Assembly: GCF_025642155.1 (NCBI RefSeq)
Contig: NZ_CP106798.1
Span: forward strand, 3,162,001-3,226,000
DNA length: 64,000 nucleotides
Source: Streptomyces sp. HUAS 15-9
GTDB lineage: Bacteria; Actinomycetota; Actinomycetes; Streptomycetales; Streptomycetaceae
Direction: 5' to 3'
The notes under the pieces are model-generated. The model worked only from the letters and a program-made list of their open reading frames with translations, made no database searches and was not told the DNA's origin. Shown here in pieces: positions 24,907 to 34,379 of the stretch. Position numbers and translations under genes: made by a program. Every line of letters starts with the position of its first letter. Position 1 is the stretch's first letter.

Positions 24907-26295
24907 ATGTCTGCGGGGGCCTTGAGTCATACGGCGGACAGTGGGACCGCGGTCGTCCTGAGTCGCGTCACCCTGGTCGGGGAGCGTCGTCGTATCGATC
25001 TCGTACTGCCTGCGCGGGAGCCGGTCGGGCTGTTGTTGCCCGAGATCCTGCGGCTGTTGGACGACCGGGTGGGCGAGCGGCCCGAGTTGCGGCATCTCCT
25101 GACCCCGGACGGGTCCGCGCTCGACCACGGCAGCACCCTTGAGGCCGCCGGCGTCCGCGATGGTGCCGTGCTGCGGCTGGTGCGGGCCGAGGATGCCCCG
25201 TCCGCGCCCGTCGTGCACGACGTGAGTGACGAGGTTGCGGAGGATCTCGGTGGCCGGTCCTGGCGGTGGGGGCCCGGATCCCGGCACATCACCGCCGGGC
25301 TTGCGACCGTGGGTTGGGCCGGCGCTGCCGCCTTGTTCGCGCGGACCGCTTACGACCCTTCCGTCGTCGCGGGCGCGCTGCTCGCCGTGGCCGTCGTCGC
25401 CGCTCTCGCCGGGGCCCTGCTCGGGCGGGCCCGGCAGCGGCGCGGGCTCGTCGCCACCCTCCTCTGCTCGGCCGGGGTGCTGGGCATGATGGGGGTGTCC
25501 TCGCTCGCCGACGGCCGCGGCTGGTCCGCCGCACCGCATGTGGCAGCGCTGGCCTCGGTGGGCGTCGTCACGCTGGTACTGCTGGGGTGGTTCACGGCGT
25601 TGGGGCGCGGTGGGCTGGTCGGTGCGGCGGCTGTCGGTGTCACCGTGCTCGGCTGGGAGGGTGTCGTCGCCGTGCAGTCGGGGGCGGGGATGGCCGGGCA
25701 GCAGGCCCGGGTGGGAGCCGTGCTCGCCGTCGCGTCCGTCGTGGTGCTCGGCCTGCTGCCGCGTCTCGCGCTCATGGCCTCCGGGTTGGCCGGGCTCGAC
25801 GACCGGCGGGCCGGTGGGGTCTCAGTGAGCCGGTACCAGGTGTCCGCGGCCCTGGCCGCCGCGCATCGCGGGCTGGTGCTCGCCACGGTCGCCGTGACCG
25901 TGTCGGCGGCGCTGGCGGTGATGTGGGCCTTGCGTGCCCCCACGGTGTGGACCGTGCCGCTCGCCGTCGTCACGGCGGTGGTGATGATGCTGCGGGCCCG
26001 GGCTTTCCCGCTGATCGCCGAGGTTGTGGGGTTGCTGGCGGGCGGCGCCCTGGTGGCCGTGAGGCTGTTGTGGGTGTGGGTGGAGCGGTCCGGCGCTGCG
26101 GGGCCGGCGCTGGTCGTGCTCGCGGTGCTGGCCGTGCTGCCGCTGGCCGTGCTCGTGGTGCAGCCCGCCGAACATGTGCGGGTACGGCTGCGGCGGGCGG
26201 GTGACCTGCTCGAGTCCGTGGGCGTCATCGCGCTGCTGCCGCTGCTCATCGGAGTCTTCGGCGTGTACGGGCGTCTGCTCGGCACCTTCGCTTAG
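24907..26295 (+). CDS. eccD: T7SS integral membrane protein EccD
   Basis: A 462-residue protein with the EccD layout. An N-terminal ubiquitin-like YukD domain (VVLSRVTLVGERRRIDLVLPAREPVGLLLPEILRLLDDRVG ... AAGVRDGAVLRLV) spans about residues 1-110. About eleven TM helices follow from residue 130. EccD dimers line the membrane channel of the ESX/T7SS machine. ATG 24907 or the GTG just before it (24904) could be the start. It lies between the effector block and the ATPase genes. Confidence 0.87.
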   Translation: MSAGALSHTADSGTAVVLSRVTLVGERRRIDLVLPAREPVGLLLPEILRLLDDRVGERPELRHLLTPDGSALDHGSTLEAAGVRDGAVLRLVRAEDAPSAPVVHDVSDEVAEDLGGRSWRWGPGSRHITAGLATVGWAGAAALFARTAYDPSVVAGALLAVAVVAALAGALLGRARQRRGLVATLLCSAGVLGMMGVSSLADGRGWSAAPHVAALASVGVVTLVLLGWFTALGRGGLVGAAAVGVTVLGWEGVVAVQSGAGMAGQQARVGAVLAVASVVVLGLLPRLALMASGLAGLDDRRAGGVSVSRYQVSAALAAAHRGLVLATVAVTVSAALAVMWALRAPTVWTVPLAVVTAVVMMLRARAFPLIAEVVGLLAGGALVAVRLLWVWVERSGAAGPALVVLAVLAVLPLAVLVVQPAEHVRVRLRRAGDLLESVGVIALLPLLIGVFGVYGRLLGTFA

Positions 26296-26308
26296 GAGAC
26301 GGGACGGC

Positions 26309-27513
26309 ATGACTCAGGGGGAACAGGAGCAGGAACGGCAGGGCGGCGGCGACTGGCAGTACGACGTGCTGCGGCAGTTGGGGCAGAGCGGACAGCAGGG
26401 AACGTCGGCGCGTACCGGCGAGCCGGCCCTGCGTCTCGTTCACTCCGCCAGTCCCGAACCTCCGCAGGAGACCGCCGTACGGCTCGGACCCGCGCCAACG
26501 GACCCCGTACGACCCGAGCACCGGCCGGCCCCGCCCGCGGCCACTCCTCACCCCGCCCCCACGCCGCCTAAGCAGCCCCCGTCGCCCCCACCCCGACCCC
26601 GGAATCCGTCCCCACCGTCGACCCCCGCCTCGCCATAGCCCTCGGCCGCCCCCAGCACGGCGACTCCCTCACCCACCGCACCGGCCGTACCCTCCGCCGG
26701 CTCGCCTCCTCCACCTCCCAGGACGTGACCGAGCAGACCCGGATCGCCAAGGAGTTGCAGCAACCGGTGACCACTGGGCGGGTCATCGCCGTCACCTCCA
26801 TCCGCGGCGGTGTCGGCAAGTCGACTGTCGCCGCGCTGCTCGGCCGTACCTTCAACCACTACCGGCACGACCCGGTGCTCGCCCTGGAGGCGGACGCCGC
26901 GCTGGGCACCCTGCCGGTGCGGATGGGCGCGGAGACCGTCCGCTGGTCATGCGGCGACCTCGCCCGGATCCTGACACCGGCCATGCAACTGACCGACATC
27001 ACCGGATACTTGGTGCCCGTGTCCGAGGGCGGCTGGCTGCTGCCCGCGAGCCAGGGAAGGGTCGGTGCCCCTTTGGACGTACGGACGTACCGCACGGTGA
27101 CCCTCGCGCTGCGGCGCTACTTCGCCGTGACGGTCGTCGACTGCGAGACGCTGCCCGGCGAGGTGGCCCGCACCGCGATGGACACCGCGCACGCCCGGGT
27201 GGTGGTCGCGCCGACGACCGCGGAGGGCGTCGACGGAACCCGTCAGGTCCTGGACTGGCTGGCCACGCTGCCGCATTCCGCCCTGGCGACGACGGTGGTC
27301 GCCCTCACCGCGAACTCGCCCGACATGATCCTGGATGTGAAGGCGGCCACCGCGCATCTGAAGGAGACGGGGGCCACCGTCGTAGTCCTGCCATACGACC
27401 GTCATCTCGCCGGCGGCGGGCCCATCCGCACGGATCTGCTCGGCCGTGCCACCCAGGACGCGGCACTCGGACTGGCGGCGGAGGCGATGCACAGGGCGGT
27501 GAGGGTCCGGTGA
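26309..27513 (+). pseudogene. MinD/ParA-like T7SS ATPase, single-base frameshift
   Basis: The N-terminal frame (MTQGEQEQERQGGGDWQYDVLRQLGQ, then a Pro-rich linker) runs from ATG 26309 to a stop at 26638. The text resumes in another frame as TVDPRLAIALGRPQHGDSLTHRTGRTLRRL and leads into the ATPase domain. The break lies at a five-C run (26576-26580), where six Cs would join PPKQPP to VAPTPTPES. Intact relatives are single proteins of about 400 residues in streptomycete T7SS loci. It may be real decay, phase variation or a sequencing error. Confidence 0.75.
26725..27513 (+). CDS. MinD-like ATPase domain, possible independent translation
   Basis: This is the downstream part of the frameshifted gene and could be made alone from GTG 26725 (262 residues). 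The deviant Walker A is SIRGGVGKSTVAALLG. A later conserved block reads VVDCETLPGEVARTAMDTAHARVVVAPTTAEG. MinD/ParA-type ATPases in ESX loci (EspI-like) are thought to regulate secretion. No convincing ribosome site precedes the GTG, so translation of this half depends on the frameshift not being real or on re-initiation. Confidence 0.6.
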   Translation: MTEQTRIAKELQQPVTTGRVIAVTSIRGGVGKSTVAALLGRTFNHYRHDPVLALEADAALGTLPVRMGAETVRWSCGDLARILTPAMQLTDITGYLVPVSEGGWLLPASQGRVGAPLDVRTYRTVTLALRRYFAVTVVDCETLPGEVARTAMDTAHARVVVAPTTAEGVDGTRQVLDWLATLPHSALATTVVALTANSPDMILDVKAATAHLKETGATVVVLPYDRHLAGGGPIRTDLLGRATQDAALGLAAEAMHRAVRVR

Positions 27514-27569
27514 CATCGCACAGCACTGCCGCCCGACCTGCCCGCCGACTCCGAAAGCCCGGTCCGTGA
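27510..27569 (+). CDS. 19-residue micro-ORF linking ATPase and eccC
   Basis: A GTG at 27510 overlaps the ATPase TGA (GTGA), and its own TGA (27567-27569) overlaps the eccC GTG (27566) in the same way. The product would be very basic (VTSHSTAARPARRLRKPGP). The two exact overlaps suggest it passes ribosomes from the ATPase gene to eccC rather than making a functional peptide. Confidence 0.35.
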   Translation: MTSHSTAARPARRLRKPGP

Positions 27570-30500
27570 CCCAGCAGCTCGTCCACCGGCCCGCCCGCAG
27601 CACACGCCCGCTCGCTCCCGCCGGGCCGCGCACGATCGAAGCACCGCCCAACCTGCCCGAGGGCAAGCTCGGCAACGCGGCGACGGCGTTGCTCCCCATG
27701 GCCGGTGTCATGGGGTCGGTGATCATGATGACGGTCGTCCGCAACAGTCAGTTCGCGGTGCTCGGCGCGGTCGTGCTCGTCTTCGCGCTGCTCGGCGCGG
27801 TGGCCCTGTTCCTGTCCCAGCGCGGGAAGGCACAGCGCACCCGTCGGGTACAGCGGGAGCGGTATCTGGAGTACCTGGAGAAGCTGCGCGATGAACTGGG
27901 CGCGAGCGAACGCGAACAGCGGCTCGCGGCACGTGCGTTGAACCCGCCGCCCGAGTCCCTATACGACATCGTCAGAGACCCGGCACGGCTGTGGGAGCGC
28001 CGCCGTCAGGACGCCGACTTCCTGCATCCGCGGCTGGGCACCGGTGAGGTCCCCGTCCAGGAGGTGGCAGTCGGCCAGAGCAGCATGGGCGGGGTGCTGA
28101 CGCCGCCGGATCCCTTCATGCTCAACGAGGCCCGCGCGCTGCAGATCCGTTTCGGAACCGGCTCGGACTTCCCGCTCACCGTGCCACTGGACCGCGCCGG
28201 GAACGTGAGCCTCGTCGGTGACCGGGAGGGCGTCCTGTGCGTCGCCCGGGCCCTTCTCCTGCAGACCGCCGTGACGCACGCTCCGGACGACGTGGCCCTC
28301 GGTCTCGCCGTACCCGGTGACCGGCTCGCGGAGTGGGAGTGGGCCAAGTGGCTGCCCCATGTCCTCGACGCTCAGGAGTACGACGGTCCCGTCGCCGCCC
28401 GCCGGATCGCGCCGAGTCTGCCGCAGCTGGCCGCCCGGATCCGGCACGAGCTGGGGCGGAGGGCCGCATACGCGGCGGAGGTGCGCCGTGGGCTCGCCGA
28501 CCGGGACGCGCTGCGGATGGCCGGCCGGCTGCTCGTCGTCAGCGACGCATACGGCGAACCGGCCGACGAGCTTCCCCGCCCGGACTCGGCCGTCGGCCTG
28601 GCGGACATGGGCGTCACCGTGCTGCATCTGCTGGAGCAGCAGGTGCACGAGCCCGACCAGGTGAGCGTGCGCATCACCGTCGACGGCGACCGGATCGTCG
28701 TCGACGACCTGGACGGCGGCACGGCGGTGGGCACGGCCGACCCCGTGACCGCGGCTGGGGCCGAGGGCATCGCCCGCATGCTGGCTCCGCTGCGGCTGTC
28801 CGCGGAGTCGGCCGCCGAGGGCATGCCGGTCGCCGGACCGGTCGACTTCCCGGGCCTGCTCGGCATCGACGACCCGGCCAACCTCGACCTGGACCGGATG
28901 TGGGCACCTCACGGCGAACGGGACTTCCTGCGTGTCCCCATCGGCTTGACGGACCGCCACGAGCCGGTGCTGCTCGATCTGAAGGAGTCTTCACAGCTCG
29001 GCATGGGCCCGCACGGACTGTGCGTCGGCGCCACCGGTTCCGGCAAGAGTGAGCTGCTGCGTACTCTGGTCCTCGCCCTGACGGCCACGCACTCCCCCGA
29101 GGACCTCGCACTCGTCCTCGTCGACTACAAGGGCGGCGCCACCTTCGCCCCCTTCGGCGAACTCCCGCACGTGGCCGGCGTGATCACCAACCTGGAGAAC
29201 CAGGCCGGGCTCGTCGAACGCGTCCACACCAGCCTGGCCGGCGAGGTCAAACGCCGGCAACAGGTGCTCAAGGACGCCGGGAGCGTCGCCGACATCGGAC
29301 ACTACGCCGCCCTGCGCGCCACCGGCCGCCCGGACCTCGCGCCCCTTCCCCACCTCTTCGTCGTCATCGACGAGTTCGGCGAACTGATCACCGCCAAGCC
29401 GGACTTCATCGACCTGTTCCTGTCCATAGGCCGCATCGGCCGCTCCATCGGCGTCCATCTGCTGCTGTCCAGCCAGCGCATCGAGGGAGGCAAGCTCAAG
29501 GGCCTCGACACCTACCTGTCGTACCGGCTGGGTCTGCGCACCTTCTCCGCAGACGAGTCCCGTACGGTCCTCGACACCACCGACGCCTTCCATCTGCCGC
29601 CGTTGCCGGGCTTCGGCTACCTGAAGGTGGACACCTCCACGTACGAGAGGTTCAAGGCCGGTTACGTCTCCGGCGCCCACCGGGGTCCGGCCCTGCGCGA
29701 GGAACACGACGGCGAACCGCTGGCCCTGCCCTACCCGGCGTACAACACACCGCAGGAGTACGACGAGGCCGATGCGGAGGAACCCGTCGCCGTCAAACGC
29801 GAGACCGGTCCCACCGTCCTGTCGGTCATGGTCGGCCGGCTCACCACGGCCGCACCCCCGGTACGCCGGATCTGGCTGCCCCCGCTGCCGGACACGGTCA
29901 CCCTCGACGCGGCCGCCGGGCCGGTGCGGGTTTCCGAGCGCGGGCTGCACCTGGCGGGCGCGGCGGGCGGAATGCGCGTGCCGCTCGGCGTGCTGGACGA
30001 CCCGGCCCGGCAGTGGCAGGGCGGGTGGCTGCTGGACCTGACGGTGGCGGGCGGGCACGCTGCGGTGATCGGCGGGCCGCAGTCGGGCAAGACGACGCTC
30101 CTGCGCACGCTCGTCCTCTCGCTCGCCGTCACCCACACGCCGGACGACGTCGCCGTCTACGGCCTCGACCTGGCCGGCGGCGGCCTGTCGGCGCTCGCCG
30201 GGCTGCCGCACGTCGGCGGCATCGCCGGCCGTGCAGACCATGAGCGGGCCGCCCGCACCGTCGCCGAGGTGCGGGCCATGCTGACGGAGCGTGAGGAACT
30301 GTTCCGCGAGCACGGCATCGACTCCGTCGACCAGCTGCGCCAGCTGCGGGCCCAGGGCCGGCTGCCCGGCCTGGGCGCCACCGACGTCGTCCTGGCGATC
30401 GACGGATTCGGCGCCCTGCGGGACGAGTTCGCCGACCTCGACGACGCGGTGGCCGACCTGCTCAAGCGGGGCGGCGGCTACGGAATCCACGTCGTGGCGG

Positions 30501-31540
30501 GCATGCTGCGCTGGAACGACGTACGCATCGCCACCCAGTCGATGTTCGGCACCCGTGTCGAGCTGCGCCTGAACGACCCGGCGGATTCGTCGATCGACCG
30601 GAAGCTGTCCGAGACGCTCACGTCCGACACCCCGGGCCGGGCGCTGACCGACGGCAAGCTGTTCGCCCAGGCCGCGCTGCCCCGTATCGACAACCGGCCC
30701 ACGACGAGCGACCTGGCCGCCGCACTGGAGGAGGCAGCGCGCACCGTCCGTGCCACCTGGCACGGAGAACTCGCCCCGCCCGTAAGAGTGTTGCCCACCA
30801 GGCTGCCCATCGGCCGGCTCCCTTCCCCGGTCGCCGAACCCACGCGAATCCCCCTCGGCGTCGACCAGGAGACCCTCGCCCCGGTCCCCCTCGACCTGTT
30901 CGGCACCGACCAGCACCTGCTGATCCTGGGCGACAACGAGTGCGGCAAGACCAACCTGCTGCGGCTCGTCGCCACCCAGCTCGTCGAGCGGCACTCCGCC
31001 GAGGAACTCGTCTTCGGCGTCTTCGACCCGCGCCGCGGCCTGCGCGGTGTGGTGCCCGAGCCTTACCGCGGCGGCTACGCCCACAACGCGAAGCTCGCGA
31101 ACGCCCTGGCGACGGGCATCGCCACCGAACTGGAGAAGCGCCTGCCGGAGACGGCCGACCCCGACGCCGTCGGCGCCGAGCCCGCCTTCTCGGGGCCACG
31201 GATCGTCATTCTCATCGATGACTACGACATCCTCACCACGGCCGGACAGCAGCCGCTCACGCCCTTCCTCCCGTACGTCTCCTCGGCCCAGGACATCGGC
31301 CTGCACTTCGTCGTGGCCCGCCGCGCCGCCGGCGCCTCGCGCGCGCTGTACGAGCCGCTGCTGACCACGCTCCGGGAGACCAGCACCGCCGCGCTGGTCA
31401 TGACCGGCGACCGCATCGAGGGCCAGCTCTTCCCCGGCCTGTACGCCTCCCAGCAGCCGCCGGGACGCGGCACGCTCGTCCGCCGCGGCCGGCCTCACCT
31501 GCTGATCCAGACGGCCCTCACCACAGAAGAGACCCCGTGA
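27566..31540 (+). CDS. eccC: T7SS FtsK/SpoIIIE ATPase EccC (fused EccCa-EccCb)
   Basis: A 1324-residue motor protein. Two TM helices near residues 45-90 (GVMGSVIMMTVV, LVFALLGAVALFL) precede three FtsK-type ATPase domains. Their Walker A motifs are GATGSGKSE (about 488), GGPQSGKTT (about 836) and GDNECGKTN (about 1123). The first domain also has LVLVDYKGGATF and LFVVIDEFGEL. The protein recognises Esx signals and drives export through the membrane channel. Having all three domains in one chain resembles the Gram-positive EssC arrangement. GTG 27566 is coupled to the micro-ORF, and the stop overlaps the DUF6177 start. Confidence 0.93.
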   Translation: MTQQLVHRPARSTRPLAPAGPRTIEAPPNLPEGKLGNAATALLPMAGVMGSVIMMTVVRNSQFAVLGAVVLVFALLGAVALFLSQRGKAQRTRRVQRERYLEYLEKLRDELGASEREQRLAARALNPPPESLYDIVRDPARLWERRRQDADFLHPRLGTGEVPVQEVAVGQSSMGGVLTPPDPFMLNEARALQIRFGTGSDFPLTVPLDRAGNVSLVGDREGVLCVARALLLQTAVTHAPDDVALGLAVPGDRLAEWEWAKWLPHVLDAQEYDGPVAARRIAPSLPQLAARIRHELGRRAAYAAEVRRGLADRDALRMAGRLLVVSDAYGEPADELPRPDSAVGLADMGVTVLHLLEQQVHEPDQVSVRITVDGDRIVVDDLDGGTAVGTADPVTAAGAEGIARMLAPLRLSAESAAEGMPVAGPVDFPGLLGIDDPANLDLDRMWAPHGERDFLRVPIGLTDRHEPVLLDLKESSQLGMGPHGLCVGATGSGKSELLRTLVLALTATHSPEDLALVLVDYKGGATFAPFGELPHVAGVITNLENQAGLVERVHTSLAGEVKRRQQVLKDAGSVADIGHYAALRATGRPDLAPLPHLFVVIDEFGELITAKPDFIDLFLSIGRIGRSIGVHLLLSSQRIEGGKLKGLDTYLSYRLGLRTFSADESRTVLDTTDAFHLPPLPGFGYLKVDTSTYERFKAGYVSGAHRGPALREEHDGEPLALPYPAYNTPQEYDEADAEEPVAVKRETGPTVLSVMVGRLTTAAPPVRRIWLPPLPDTVTLDAAAGPVRVSERGLHLAGAAGGMRVPLGVLDDPARQWQGGWLLDLTVAGGHAAVIGGPQSGKTTLLRTLVLSLAVTHTPDDVAVYGLDLAGGGLSALAGLPHVGGIAGRADHERAARTVAEVRAMLTEREELFREHGIDSVDQLRQLRAQGRLPGLGATDVVLAIDGFGALRDEFADLDDAVADLLKRGGGYGIHVVAGMLRWNDVRIATQSMFGTRVELRLNDPADSSIDRKLSETLTSDTPGRALTDGKLFAQAALPRIDNRPTTSDLAAALEEAARTVRATWHGELAPPVRVLPTRLPIGRLPSPVAEPTRIPLGVDQETLAPVPLDLFGTDQHLLILGDNECGKTNLLRLVATQLVERHSAEELVFGVFDPRRGLRGVVPEPYRGGYAHNAKLANALATGIATELEKRLPETADPDAVGAEPAFSGPRIVILIDDYDILTTAGQQPLTPFLPYVSSAQDIGLHFVVARRAAGASRALYEPLLTTLRETSTAALVMTGDRIEGQLFPGLYASQQPPGRGTLVRRGRPHLLIQTALTTEETP

Positions 31541-32937
31541 CCAAGGACGTCATCGCCCTCACCCCGAGGATGCCCGACATGTGGGCCCTGCTGGCCGGGC
31601 TCTACGCCGGTGGACCCCGGCTCGACGTGAGCGCCGGAGCCGACGGCGCGGTCCTTCGCCTGTGCGGGCCACAGGGCCGGCCACTCGTCTCTGTGGAGGC
31701 GCCGGTTCTGGTCAAGGTGCCCGGTGAGGCCGAACGGCTGCTGGGGCAGGAGGCTGCCGTGCCGTTCTGGTGGACCGAGGTCCGGGCCTCCGGGGCGGTG
31801 CCCGAGGCGGAGCGCCTGGCGGGTTCGGTGTGCGGGCGGCTCGCTCTGCTGCTGGACGGGCGCGTATGGCCCGAGGGGGCGGTGACCACGGAGGTCGTCG
31901 ACATCACGGCCGTCGCGGCGCCGGACGACGGACAGCCGGTCGTGGACGTGCTCACCGAGAGCACGGCCGTCGTCCTGGCCGACCGGCCTGTGCTGGCCCT
32001 GACCCCGTGGCTGTCCGACGTGTTCCGGACCACCACGGCCACGGGCCGCGCCCTGCAGATCGTCACCCCACCAGGCGTACGCGTCAGTCCCCCCGCCCGC
32101 GCGACCCTGCTGCAGGTACCCAACCGCTGGGTCGTGCAGGATCCGGCGCAGGGCTACTACGACGGCCTGTCCGGCGCGGTGCTGCGCTGGCAGGACGGCA
32201 CGTTCGCGCCCGCACCCGCGGCCCACGGCACGGCGACGGTCGCCGACGCGTTCACAAGGGTGGAACCGACGGACGAGCGGCAGCTCGTCGTCGCGTTCCG
32301 CACCGTACGCCCGGCCGACAACGACCTGGTTCTGGGACGGTCCCTGGAAGCAGCCTGGCGCACGCTGACCGGTGCCCCGCCCGTCGGCTGGGGCACCGCG
32401 GAACCTGTGAACCTGCCTTGGTCGCCGCGCCAGTTGACCGACACGGCGCGCGACCGGGCGCCCGCGCCCACGTACCTGATCGCGGTCGGGCAACCCGACC
32501 GCCCCGCGCTGGCCTCGCTCCGATGCACGCGTACGGAGAGCGGGGTCGAGGAGGAGGTCACGCTCACCCTCGGCTACGGCGCGGACGAGATCCCGCCCAC
32601 GGACCGGATCGAGTCGCTCGCCGAGGCCCTCGTCACGGACCATGGCCTGACCACCATGCTCACATCCGTGCGCCGAGCCTCCCGCGACCTCACCGCGGCC
32701 CCACGTCTTCAGGCCCCGCACACCCCGCTCGCCTTCACCCTGGGCGCCCGTGACGTGCGAGGCATCGGCCTCACCCACGCCCGTCGCCCACCGGTCGCCG
32801 TAAGCCCGGCGCAGCTCGGCCCGCCCTCGGCCCCGGCCCTGCACTATCCCATCGGAGAAGGCACGGACGCCGAGGCCTGGACGGCGCTGCGGTTGCTGGC
32901 GACGCACCTGAAGGCAGGCGTACCCGGAGCACCGTAG
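31537..32937 (+). CDS. DUF6177 family T7SS-associated protein
   Basis: A 466-residue cytoplasmic protein (MTKDVIALTPRMPDMWALLAGLYAGGPRLDVSAGADGAVLRLCGPQGRPLVSVEAPVLV). No TM helices or catalytic motifs are evident. It matches the DUF6177 type seen at the end of streptomycete Esx loci. It starts inside the eccC stop codon (GTGA), so it is probably co-translated and may be a partner of the ATPase. It is the last gene of the plus-strand run. The function is unknown. Confidence 0.8.
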   Translation: MTKDVIALTPRMPDMWALLAGLYAGGPRLDVSAGADGAVLRLCGPQGRPLVSVEAPVLVKVPGEAERLLGQEAAVPFWWTEVRASGAVPEAERLAGSVCGRLALLLDGRVWPEGAVTTEVVDITAVAAPDDGQPVVDVLTESTAVVLADRPVLALTPWLSDVFRTTTATGRALQIVTPPGVRVSPPARATLLQVPNRWVVQDPAQGYYDGLSGAVLRWQDGTFAPAPAAHGTATVADAFTRVEPTDERQLVVAFRTVRPADNDLVLGRSLEAAWRTLTGAPPVGWGTAEPVNLPWSPRQLTDTARDRAPAPTYLIAVGQPDRPALASLRCTRTESGVEEEVTLTLGYGADEIPPTDRIESLAEALVTDHGLTTMLTSVRRASRDLTAAPRLQAPHTPLAFTLGARDVRGIGLTHARRPPVAVSPAQLGPPSAPALHYPIGEGTDAEAWTALRLLATHLKAGVPGAP

Positions 32938-33013
32938 GCACCTCCGTCAGAACCGCACCACACTCCTGCCCCACCTGCACGTACACGCCGGCGGAGGGCG
33001 GCGACCGTCCCCG

Positions 33014-33541
33014 TCACCCGGCGGCCTCCCGTGCCTCCGTCACGGCCCGGTGGAACGCGCCGTTCGTCCGGGGACGCTGCAGTGCCAGCCGGGTGACCAC
33101 GCGGCTGAGCCGGTCCGCGTCGCCGAGCAGGTGTGCCTCGCCCGCGGCGACGGTCTGCGACAGCAGTTCCCCGAGCAGCGTGACCTCGGTGAGGTTGTAC
33201 CAGCGGTCGTGACGGTCGAACCGGGCCGTCCAGTCCTCGTACGGATGGCGCAGCGTCATGTGCAGACAGCCGCCGCTCCGTCTCCTCCAGGGGCCGGGCA
33301 GCCCGGCGAACACATTGATCGAGGCCATCGGGCGATCTGGATATTTTTGGCCTACGGTGAGCCTGATGCCCAGCATGATCCTCGACCAGGGGATCAGTTC
33401 CGCCTCGGAGTCCGGAGCGTGCTGGTGCAGGCCGTCCGGCCGGAACTCCACCCACCGGCCGGCGGGGCCCCGGATCTCCCCCACGACCCAGCTCCCGTCG
33501 ACGCGTTCCAGCGGCCCCAGCGCCGCGCTCATTTCCGTCAC
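33014..33541 (-). CDS. Conserved hypothetical protein at the end of the sugar operon
   Basis: A 175-residue protein with no recognised domain (ALGPLERVDGSWVVGEIRGPAGRWVEFRPDGLHQHAPDSEAELIPWSRIMLGIRL). The text suggests a small beta-rich, PH-like fold followed by a helical end, with no signal peptide. It could start at GTG 33541 or ATG 33532; neither has a good ribosome site. It begins four bases after the isomerase stop, so translation is probably coupled, and it is the last gene of this minus-strand operon. Confidence 0.65.
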   Translation of the reverse strand: MTEMSAALGPLERVDGSWVVGEIRGPAGRWVEFRPDGLHQHAPDSEAELIPWSRIMLGIRLTVGQKYPDRPMASINVFAGLPGPWRRRSGGCLHMTLRHPYEDWTARFDRHDRWYNLTEVTLLGELLSQTVAAGEAHLLGDADRLSRVVTRLALQRPRTNGAFHRAVTEAREAAG

Positions 33542-33545
33542 ATGA

Positions 33546-34379
33546 TCATTTGATCACTTGTTCCATGAATCGCGCCGCGGTTTCCGCGAGCACCTCCCGT
33601 CCGTCCCGCGCCCACAACTCCTCGTTGAACAGCTCCACTTCGATGCGACCGGTGTAGCCGGCCGCCGTCACGTACCCCGTCCACTCCCGCATGTCGATCG
33701 AGCCGTCCCCGAGCTGCCCGCGTCCATTGAGGACGCCCTGCGGCAACGGGATGGTCCAGTCGGCGAGTTGGAAGCTGTGGATACGGCCGCCCGCGCCCGC
33801 CCGCTCGATCTGTGCGGGCGCCGAGTCGTCCCACCAGATGTGGTACGTGTCCACCGTGACGCCCACCTGGTGCGCGGGGAAGCGTTCCGCGAGGTCCAGG
33901 GCCTGGGCGAGGGTGGAGACCACACAGCGGTCGGAGGCGTACATCGGATGGAGGGCCTCGATGGCCAGCCGTACACCACGCGACTCCGCGTACGGGCCCA
34001 GCTCCGCCAGCGCGTCCGCGATGCGCTCACGGGCCCCGCGCAGGTCCCTGGACCCCGCGGGCAGCCCGCCCGAGACCAGCACCAGCGTGTCCGTGCCAAG
34101 CGCTGCCGCCTCGTCGACGGCCCGTCGGTTGTCGGCAAGGGCGACGGCACGCGCGTCCGGGTCGATGGCCGTGAAGAAGCCGCCCCGGCACAGCGTCGTC
34201 ACGGTCAGGCCCGCGTCACGGACCAGCTTCGCGGTCTCCTCCAGGCCGTACGCCCGGACCGGCTCCCGCCAGAGGCCGACGTTGCCGATGCCCAGCCCGC
34301 GGCAGGCGTCTACCAGTTCGGGCATCGACAGCTTCTTCACGGTCATCTGATTGATGCTGAAACGCTCAAGACCGGTCAC
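33546..34379 (-). CDS. Sugar phosphate isomerase/epimerase (xylose isomerase-like TIM barrel)
   Basis: A 277-residue AP-endonuclease-2-type TIM barrel. Recognisable segments are the early LGIGNVGLWREPV strand, VRLAIEALHPMY with a metal-binding Glu, VGVTVDTYHIWWD with Asp and His ligands, RIHSFQLADW and RIEVELFNEELW near the end. Such enzymes isomerise or dehydrate keto-sugars and inosose. It overlaps the DHDPS-like gene by 14 bases and is therefore in the same operon. The substrate is unknown. Confidence 0.87.
   Translation of the reverse strand: MTGLERFSINQMTVKKLSMPELVDACRGLGIGNVGLWREPVRAYGLEETAKLVRDAGLTVTTLCRGGFFTAIDPDARAVALADNRRAVDEAAALGTDTLVLVSGGLPAGSRDLRGARERIADALAELGPYAESRGVRLAIEALHPMYASDRCVVSTLAQALDLAERFPAHQVGVTVDTYHIWWDDSAPAQIERAGAGGRIHSFQLADWTIPLPQGVLNGRGQLGDGSIDMREWTGYVTAAGYTGRIEVELFNEELWARDGREVLAETAARFMEQVIK

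Noticed and set aside
28991..31498. 835-codon open frame on the minus strand
   Set aside because: Antisense shadow of eccC; no recognisable motif.
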